From the NCBI GenBank assembly GCA_937893795.1, contig CALCTH010000071.1, positions 1 to 36,478 on the forward strand: 36,478 bases of DNA, written 5' to 3'. The DNA is from an uncultured Myxococcales bacterium. Lineage in GTDB: Bacteria > Myxococcota_A > Polyangia > Polyangiales > Houyiibacteriaceae. Made by a program: the position numbers and the translations under genes. Positions 31,071 through 36,478 of the stretch are shown here, piece after piece (position 1 is the stretch's first letter; each line of letters opens with the position of its first letter). The notes below the pieces were generated by a model, which was not told where the DNA came from, ran no database searches, and saw only the letters and a program-made list of their open reading frames with translations.

Positions 31071-32827
31071 GCGACTTCGGTGACCAGAAGAGCGAGGCCC
31101 TCGCCCGACTGCGCGACGTGGCGTCCCTCGCCGACGAGATCGGTGCCAAGACCCTCGCGCGGGCGCTTCGGGACGACCGCATCCCTCGCCTCGAGCAGGA
31201 GCGCTTCCACCTCGTGGTGCTCGGCGAGTTCAATCACGGCAAGACCACCTTCGTGAACGCCCTCCTCGGCGCGCCGGTCCTGCCGGCGGGGGTCACCCCG
31301 ACGACGGCCGTCATCCATCGCATCGAGCACGCGGCCGAGCAGGACGCCAAGGCCGTGCGCGAGGACGGGGGCGAGCGCGTCGTCCCCTTCGACACGCTGA
31401 GCGAGTTCGAGGTCGGCGGCGGTGCGCTCGCGGAGGGGGTACAGCACCTCGTCGTGCGCTACCCGGCGCCCTTCCTCGAAGACGGCATCGTGCTCGTCGA
31501 CACGCCGGGCGTGAACGACCTGAACGAGGCGCGGGCCGAAATCACCTATGGCTACATCCCGCGGGCCGACGCGATCCTCTTCCTCCTCGATGCCGGGCAG
31601 ATCCTGAAGGAGAGCGAGCGCAGCTTCGTGGAGAAGCGGCTGCTCGAGAAGAGCCGCGACAAGGTGCTCTTCGTCGTCAACAAGATGGACCTCCTCGACG
31701 ACGAGGAGCAGCAGGAGGCGCTCGCCTACGCGCGCATGAACCTCGGCAAGCTGATGAAGGACCCCAAGGTCTACGGCATCAGCGCCGAAAAGGCGCTCGA
31801 GGGCGGCGAGGGCTCCGGCATGGAGCCCTTCCTCGACGAGCTCCGCTCGTTCCTGCAGGAGGAGCGCGGCCGCGTGCTCCTCGACAACGCCCTCGAGGCT
31901 GCGCTCCGGACGGCGCAGACGCTGCGCACGGGCATCGAGATCCAGAAGCGCGCCCTCGTCATGGAGCAGGTCGATCTCGAACGCCGGCTCGGGGCCCTCG
32001 AGGGCGACCTCGAAAAGAGCGGCGAGCGCATGGCCGAGCGCCGCGCGCACATCCGCGAGTCGCTCAGCGCCGTGAAGGCCGTCGTGCGCGCGGACGTCGA
32101 GGGCTTCGCCAAACGCTTCGGAGAGCAGCTCCCGGTGGAGATCGACCAGAGCGACGCCAAGGACCTCCGCAAGTATCTCGCGGGCTTCATCGAGGAGGAG
32201 TTCCGGAAGTTCGCGGAGCGCGAAGCGGAGGAAATCACGACGCGCCTCGAGAAGGTCGCGGACGAGGCCATCGCCTTCGTCGCCGAGGACGCGACGCGAC
32301 AGGCCGAGCGTCTGCGCGAAGCGCTCGGCGCCGACGCGCCGAAGCTGGACCTGGCCGTGGACACCTTCGCCTACGACGTGGGCGTCTTCGCCGTGGGCGC
32401 CTTCGGCGTGACCCTGGCCGTGCTCGGCAACTTCCTCGTGGGCGGAGCGCTCGCGCTGGCGGCGCCGGTGCTGGCCATGGTCTTCCGGGGGCGCTCGGAC
32501 CGGGCGCTGAAGGAGCGCGCCAAGGAAGCGGCCCCGGAGGTCGTCGCGCAGGCCGGGCAGAAGATGGCCGAGGCCTTCGATGCCCGCATCGACGAGTTCG
32601 GCGAGAAGCTCATCGCCTTCGTCACCCAGGCGACCGAGGAGACGACGAAGTCCATCGCCGAGCTCGTCCGGGCCGCCCGGGACGCCAAGGCCGAGGGCGA
32701 GGTCGCGCAGACCATGCTCCAGGACGAGACGGGCATGAGCCTGACGCGCCTCGTCGAGGTCGAAGGGAAGATCGGCACGCTCCGAAAGTCGCTTTGGGCC
32801 AACGGCCACGCCGATGGGGTCGCCTGA
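31067..32827 (+). CDS. Bacterial dynamin-like GTPase
   Basis: The 586-residue protein starts at GTG 31067, overlapping the peptidase stop. G motifs are clear: G1 GEFNHGKT (53-60), G2 Thr in PTTAV (about 79), G3 DTPG (145-148) and G4 NKMD (205-208). Long charged helices follow (about 280-430, MEQVDLERRLGALEGDLEKSGER onward). Two adjacent hydrophobic segments (about 440-475, GVFAVGAFGVTLAVLGNFLVGGALALAAPVLAMVF) form a membrane hairpin, then a final helical bundle. This is the layout of bacterial dynamin-like proteins, which bind and remodel membranes using GTP. Its coupling to an M48 peptidase gene suggests a membrane-stress role, by inference. Confidence 0.9.
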   Translation: MSDFGDQKSEALARLRDVASLADEIGAKTLARALRDDRIPRLEQERFHLVVLGEFNHGKTTFVNALLGAPVLPAGVTPTTAVIHRIEHAAEQDAKAVREDGGERVVPFDTLSEFEVGGGALAEGVQHLVVRYPAPFLEDGIVLVDTPGVNDLNEARAEITYGYIPRADAILFLLDAGQILKESERSFVEKRLLEKSRDKVLFVVNKMDLLDDEEQQEALAYARMNLGKLMKDPKVYGISAEKALEGGEGSGMEPFLDELRSFLQEERGRVLLDNALEAALRTAQTLRTGIEIQKRALVMEQVDLERRLGALEGDLEKSGERMAERRAHIRESLSAVKAVVRADVEGFAKRFGEQLPVEIDQSDAKDLRKYLAGFIEEEFRKFAEREAEEITTRLEKVADEAIAFVAEDATRQAERLREALGADAPKLDLAVDTFAYDVGVFAVGAFGVTLAVLGNFLVGGALALAAPVLAMVFRGRSDRALKERAKEAAPEVVAQAGQKMAEAFDARIDEFGEKLIAFVTQATEETTKSIAELVRAARDAKAEGEVAQTMLQDETGMSLTRLVEVEGKIGTLRKSLWANGHADGVA

Positions 32828-32897
32828 GCGCGCCTCCAGCGAGCGACCCGCGCGAGCGCTTCGACCGAGCGTTCGAGCACGAAGCCTCCGCGCCCTC

Positions 32898-33410
32898 GTG
32901 ACGCGCATCCAGAGCCTACCCGAGGCCGAGCGCATACTCGCGCGGCTCCCGCCGCGCGCCCAGGAGAGCATCGAAGCGGCCATCCCTACCGCGTGGCTCC
33001 CGCTGCTTCCCTTTCCGGCGATTCTGCTGGAGGAGATCGGCGAGGCGCGGGCGCGGGCGTTCTTTCGCGCGCACGCGGCGGCTCAGTTCGACACGCCCCT
33101 CTATCGGGGACTGCTCCGTACGGCGCAGAGCCTCTTCGGTCGCGGCGTCGACGCCGCCCTCTGGATCTTCGCCAAGGGCTACGGCCACGCGTACCGGGAT
33201 GCGGGGCACGTGGAGGTCGAGCGTACGGGACCTGGACGTGCGACGGCGAGCCTGCTGGAGGCTCCTCCGATCGTCGTGCGCGATGCCGCCCGTCGCGTTT
33301 GCTTCGAGGCGATGGTCCGGGGCGTGCTCGACGCCACCGGCGCCGACGTCGAGCTCGCGGTTCACGACCGCCCCGGCCGCGTCGACTTCGAGCTCCGCTG
33401 GGAGCCCTGA
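32898..33410 (+). CDS. Hypothetical protein, possibly of the myxobacterial TIGR02265/DUF2378 type (170 aa)
   Basis: I chose GTG 32898, giving VTRIQSLPEAERILARLPPR. The open frame extends upstream to ATG 32814, but those 28 codons are Arg/Ser-rich and have clearly poorer third-position GC than the rest, so they look non-coding. The body has WLPLLPFPAILLEEIG, a segment RTAQSLFGRGVDAALWIFAKGYGHAYRDAGHVEVE and a C-terminal strand set ending VDFELRWEP. This recalls the DUF2378 family common in myxobacteria (function unknown), but the assignment is tentative. It lies 70 bp after the dynamin gene in the same direction and converges on lysA with 19 bp between the ends. Confidence 0.6.
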   Translation: MTRIQSLPEAERILARLPPRAQESIEAAIPTAWLPLLPFPAILLEEIGEARARAFFRAHAAAQFDTPLYRGLLRTAQSLFGRGVDAALWIFAKGYGHAYRDAGHVEVERTGPGRATASLLEAPPIVVRDAARRVCFEAMVRGVLDATGADVELAVHDRPGRVDFELRWEP

Positions 33411-33429
33411 CATGCCGTGAGGCGCCGCG

Positions 33430-34767
33430 TCAGTGCTCCTCGAGGGCCCAGAGGTCCGCGGGGGTCGCTCTTCGGCGGACGACGCGCCAGGCGTCGCCGT
33501 CCACGAGGACCTCGGCCGCGGGCGGGCGCGCGTTGTACGCGCTCGACATCTCGCGGCCGTAGGCGCCGGCGCCCAATACCGCGACGAGGTCGCCTTCGTC
33601 CACCGGTGGCAGCGCCCTGCCGAGGGCCAGGAAGTCGCCGCTCTCGCAGACCGGTCCGACGACGTCCACGACGCGCGCCTTCCCTTCCCGTGGCACGACG
33701 GGCGTGACGGCGTGGTAGGCCTCGTAGAGCGCGGGCCGGATCAGCTCGCTCATCGCGCCATCGACGATGACGAAGCGCTTCGTGCCCTGGTCCTTCACGT
33801 AGACCACGCGGCTGAGGAGCAGGCCCGCGGCGCCGACGAGCGAGCGTCCGGGCTCCGTGAAGAGCGTCCAATCGCCCCCGGCGCTGGTGAGCCGCGCCTC
33901 GGCGCCAGCGTCGGCGAGACCACCGGCGATGGCGGCGCCGAAGGCCTCGGCCCCGGGGAAGGCCGCGTCTTCGCAGCCGTACTCCATCGGCCAGCCGCCC
34001 CCCACGTCGAGGTGTGTGAGCGGGAACCCGGCGGTCTCGAGCTCGAGGCCGAAGCGCGCCAGGATCGCCACGGCCTCGCGAAGCGGCGCGCTCGTCTCGA
34101 GCTGGGAGCCGATGTGGCAGGCGACGCCGATGAGGCGAAGCGCGGGCTCGCTCGAGACGCCCGCGAGCAGGTCCCGGGCGGCGTCGAGCTCCAGCCCGAA
34201 CTTCGTGTCGTGAAGCCCCGTCGCGATGTAGGGGTGCGTCTTCGCGTCCACGTCGGGGTTCACGCGGAAGGCGAAGTCGGCCACGACGCCGCGGTCCCGG
34301 GCGACCTCGGCCAGCGCCCGGAGCTCGCTCGCGCTCTCGACGTGGATGGCCTTGATGCCGGCCGAGAGGGCCGCTGCCAGCTCGTCCCGCGTCTTGCCGA
34401 CGCCGCTGAACACGACCTTTGCCGGATCGATGCGCGCGCGAAGCACGCGCGCGAGCTCGCCGCCGCTGACGATGTCCGCGCCGCAGCCGCGGGCGCCGAG
34501 GCGCCGAAGAAGAGCGAGGTTGCCGTTGGCCTTGATCGCGTAGGCGATGACGTGGTCACCGCCGCTCGCGGCCCGCATGGCGTCGTCGACGGCGTCGTAG
34601 GCCGCGTCGACGGCGCGCGCCGAGTAGACCCACGTCGGCGTCCCCGTCGCCTCGGCCAAAGCGCGAAGGTCCACGCCCTCGGCGTGCAAGGCGCCCTCGC
34701 GCATGACGAAGACCCGGCTCGGCGGGACGTCCATGCGGGCAAAGCTCGGCGGTTTCGGTGCACCCAT
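33430..34767 (-). CDS. lysA: Diaminopimelate decarboxylase
   Basis: The 445-residue PLP enzyme removes CO2 from meso-diaminopimelate to give L-lysine. It has the PLP lysine in YAIKANGN (Lys79), the VSGGEL and VACHIGSQL segments, LDVGGGWP, the substrate and phosphate-binding EPGRSLVG, and CESGDFL with the conserved cysteine at the second half of the active site, then GAYGREMSSAYN. It is of normal length. ATG 34767 was preferred; MDVPPSRVF at residue 12 is another possible start. It follows argH by 37 bp in the same direction, the argH-lysA order often seen in bacteria. Confidence 0.96.
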   Translation of the reverse strand: MGAPKPPSFARMDVPPSRVFVMREGALHAEGVDLRALAEATGTPTWVYSARAVDAAYDAVDDAMRAASGGDHVIAYAIKANGNLALLRRLGARGCGADIVSGGELARVLRARIDPAKVVFSGVGKTRDELAAALSAGIKAIHVESASELRALAEVARDRGVVADFAFRVNPDVDAKTHPYIATGLHDTKFGLELDAARDLLAGVSSEPALRLIGVACHIGSQLETSAPLREAVAILARFGLELETAGFPLTHLDVGGGWPMEYGCEDAAFPGAEAFGAAIAGGLADAGAEARLTSAGGDWTLFTEPGRSLVGAAGLLLSRVVYVKDQGTKRFVIVDGAMSELIRPALYEAYHAVTPVVPREGKARVVDVVGPVCESGDFLALGRALPPVDEGDLVAVLGAGAYGREMSSAYNARPPAAEVLVDGDAWRVVRRRATPADLWALEEH

Positions 34768-34804
34768 CGCGGCGATCGTTCCTTAGGACCAGTTCGGCGT
34801 CGCT

Positions 34805-36277
34805 TCAGGGCCGCGCTTCGGCGCCGCACGAGGCGGCCGCCGCGTCCACGTCCACGCCGGCCTCGCCGAGGAAGGCGCGGAGCTCCTGCAGCGCCACGTC
34901 GACGCGCGTGCGGGCGGGGCCGCCCGGAAGGTCGCGACGCTCCACGGCGGCCTCCATGTCGAGGGCCTCGAAGACGCTCGCGTCGAAGGCCTCGTGCTCG
35001 GCGCGGAGCGTCTCGAGCGGGAGCTCGGCGAGCACCTTGCCAGCCGCATGGGCGATACCCACCAGGCGCCCGACGACGTGATGGGCGTCCCGAAAGGGCA
35101 CGCCGCGCGCGGCGAGCCAGTCCGCCAGCTCCGTCGCGTCCAGGAAGCCGTCGCGGAGCGCGGCGCGCATTTGCTCCGGGGCGAAGCGCGCCGTGGCCAC
35201 GCAGCCCGTCAGCACGTCGAGGGTGTCGTCCACCGTGTCGAAGGCGTCGAAGACCGGCGCCTTGTCCTCCTGCATGTCGCGGTTGTAGGCGAGCGGGAGC
35301 CCCTTGAGCATCACCAGGAGGTTCACGAGGTCACCGACGACGCGCCCCGTCTTGCCGCGCGCGAGCTCGGCCATGTCCGGGTTCTTCTTCTGCGGCATGA
35401 TGGAGCTGCCCGTCGTGAAGGCGTCGCTCATCTGCACGAAGCCGAACTCCTGCGTGGACCAGAGCACCAGCTCTTCGCTGATACGGCTCAGATGCACGGC
35501 CTGGTTCGCGAGGGCCGCCAGCGCCTCGACGAGGAAGTCACGGTCGGCGACGGCGTCGAGGCTGTTCCGGAGTGGACCGTCGAAGCCGAGGACCTTCGCC
35601 GTCGCGTCGCGGTCGAGGGGAAAGGTGGTCCCCGCCAGCGCCGCCGCGCCCAGCGGCGACCGGTTGAGCCTTCGCCGGGCGTCGAGCAGACGCCCGCGAT
35701 CGCGGCGGAGCATCTCGGCCCAGGCCAAGAGGTGATGCGCGAGCCGGACCGGCTGCGCCCGCTGAAGATGCGTGTAGCCGGGCAGGAGCACGTCCACGGT
35801 GCCCGCCGCCCGTACGGCGAGAACCGCCAGGAAGCGCTCGGTGCGCGCCACGGTTCCGTCGATGGCGTCCCGGACCCAGAGGCGCATGTCGGTCGCGACC
35901 TGGTCGTTGCGGCTCCGCCCGGTGTGGAGCTTGCCGGCGACGGGCCCGATGTCCTCCGCGAGGGTGCCCTCCACGTTCATGTGGACGTCCTCGCGTGCCG
36001 GATCCCAGCGCATCTCGCCGCGCTCGATGCGCGCGGCTACGGCTTCGAGGCCCTTCGCGATGGTCTCGGCATCGGCCGCCGGCAGCACGCCCTGGGCCGC
36101 CAGCATGCGCACGTGGGCGAGCGAGCCGCGGATGTCCTGGGGGGCCAGCCGCCGGTCGACGTCGACGCTCGCGCTGTAGCGGAGCGCCACCTCGTCGAGG
36201 GCCTGGCGGAAGCGTCCGCCCCATGTGGCCGAAGGGGCGGGGGTGCCGCTGCTGCCGGTGTCGTCGTCGCTGCTCAC
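34805..36277 (-). CDS. argH: Argininosuccinate lyase
   Basis: The 490-residue enzyme cleaves argininosuccinate to arginine and fumarate. It starts with GTG 36277 (SSDDDTGSSG leader), followed by the family N-terminus WGGRFRQALDEVALRYSAS. Family signatures are DVHMNVEG, KLHTGRSRNDQVATD, the substrate histidine region PGYTHLQRAQPV, and the catalytic flexible loop TTGSSIMPQKKNPD of the fumarase superfamily. It is slightly longer than usual because of the leader and a C-terminal extension rich in alanine. It is probably co-transcribed with lysA; no argG is in the window. Confidence 0.97.
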   Translation of the reverse strand: MSSDDDTGSSGTPAPSATWGGRFRQALDEVALRYSASVDVDRRLAPQDIRGSLAHVRMLAAQGVLPAADAETIAKGLEAVAARIERGEMRWDPAREDVHMNVEGTLAEDIGPVAGKLHTGRSRNDQVATDMRLWVRDAIDGTVARTERFLAVLAVRAAGTVDVLLPGYTHLQRAQPVRLAHHLLAWAEMLRRDRGRLLDARRRLNRSPLGAAALAGTTFPLDRDATAKVLGFDGPLRNSLDAVADRDFLVEALAALANQAVHLSRISEELVLWSTQEFGFVQMSDAFTTGSSIMPQKKNPDMAELARGKTGRVVGDLVNLLVMLKGLPLAYNRDMQEDKAPVFDAFDTVDDTLDVLTGCVATARFAPEQMRAALRDGFLDATELADWLAARGVPFRDAHHVVGRLVGIAHAAGKVLAELPLETLRAEHEAFDASVFEALDMEAAVERRDLPGGPARTRVDVALQELRAFLGEAGVDVDAAAASCGAEARP

Positions 36278-36338
36278 CCTGGCCCCGTATCAGCTCCGCC
36301 GGCGCGGGCCAACGTCGCGCGTCGAGGACCCGCCGGGT

Positions 36339-36478
36339 TCAGACCGGCAGCCGGAGCTCGGTACGCCGCAGCACGCGCTCTCCGGCGCGCAGGACCACGG
36401 CGTCGACGCCGACCGCGCAGACGGCGGCTGCGGCGGGCGGTAGCCAACCGAGGGCCGCGGTGACCACGAGCACGCCCC
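36339..36478 (-). CDS. C-terminal fragment of a probable membrane protein (partial)
   Basis: Reading leftward from the window edge, an open frame ends at a TGA at 36339-36341. It gives 45 residues with a long hydrophobic alternation (GVLVVTAALGWLPPAAAAV then CAVGVDAVVL) and an arginine-rich end, LRAGERVLRRTELRLPV. This looks like one or two membrane helices and a short cytoplasmic tail. It would lie 61 bp upstream of argH in the same direction. The fragment is too short to name a family, and in such GC-rich DNA it could be chance. Confidence 0.4.
   Translation of the reverse strand, partial: GVLVVTAALGWLPPAAAAVCAVGVDAVVLRAGERVLRRTELRLPV

Noticed and set aside
32814-32897. N-terminal extension of the hypothetical gene after the dynamin gene, starting at ATG 32814
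   Set aside because: The codons have low third-position GC and Arg/Ser-rich content, unlike the downstream coding part. GTG 32898 fits better.
1-36478. Mobile element, prophage, CRISPR array, tRNA or rRNA in the window
   Set aside because: I saw no transposase, integrase, phage structural gene, regularly spaced repeats, or tRNA/rRNA-like sequence on either strand.

Overview
The window is very GC-rich with dense genes, strong GC bias at third codon positions and frequent GTG starts. Its gene content points to a Myxococcota (former deltaproteobacterial) chromosome, perhaps Polyangia or Sandaracinaceae-like. That placement is inferred from gene content and codon style, since no rRNA or other phylogenetic marker is present. 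I see no tRNA, rRNA, CRISPR array, insertion sequence, integrase or origin, and no gene-free stretch longer than about 180 bp.

Layout. (1) 1-116: tail of mtnA (+). (2) 134-9488 (-): three consecutive ClpA/ClpB-like double-AAA+ ATPase genes joined by GTGA stop/start overlaps. (3) 9572-10900 (+): an M19 membrane dipeptidase lipoprotein, divergent from the ATPase operon. (4) 10921-13417: a 79-residue two-helix membrane protein (-), then a multi-cluster radical SAM enzyme of the MJ0619/tetraether-synthase group (+) and an Lgt-like membrane protein (+). (5) 13519-16417 (+): purH-purD. (6) 16462-23090 (+): a Fur-box-like operator followed by a DUF4856 lipoprotein, an imelysin lipoprotein, an HTTM (gamma-carboxylase-like) membrane protein and a FecA-like TonB-dependent receptor, which together look like an iron-uptake locus. 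(7) 23148-26203 (+): a PAS/GAF-type histidine kinase homologue with a damaged ATP site, overlapping an FHA-zinc ribbon-TM-transglutaminase-like protein. (8) 26008-29295: a small acidic protein (-), phosphoglucomutase (+) and a KAS III enzyme (-). (9) 29407-33410 (+): a one-domain asparaginase-like protein, an M48 metallopeptidase, a dynamin-like GTPase and a myxobacterial-type hypothetical. The first three overlap by 4 bp. (10) 33430-36277 (-): argH then lysA, preceded by the 3' end of a membrane protein gene.

The strongest candidate for an undescribed system is the triple ATPase operon at 134-9488. All three proteins lack the aromatic GYVG substrate-pulling loop in the second ATPase ring. 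All three have a non-canonical Walker B in the first ring and replace the usual Clp N-domain with an unfamiliar one. All three keep a ClpC-like V/L-G-F/Y tripeptide where ClpA and ClpC dock ClpP. The first two also carry a C-terminal coiled coil plus a domain whose spacing of conserved residues matches the PCRF domain of peptide chain release factor RF1, without the GGQ catalytic domain and without the stop-codon-reading tripeptide. This suggests a hetero-oligomeric AAA+ machine that may act at ribosomes or on a structured scaffold. The loop and motif losses are read directly from the sequence; the function is inference.
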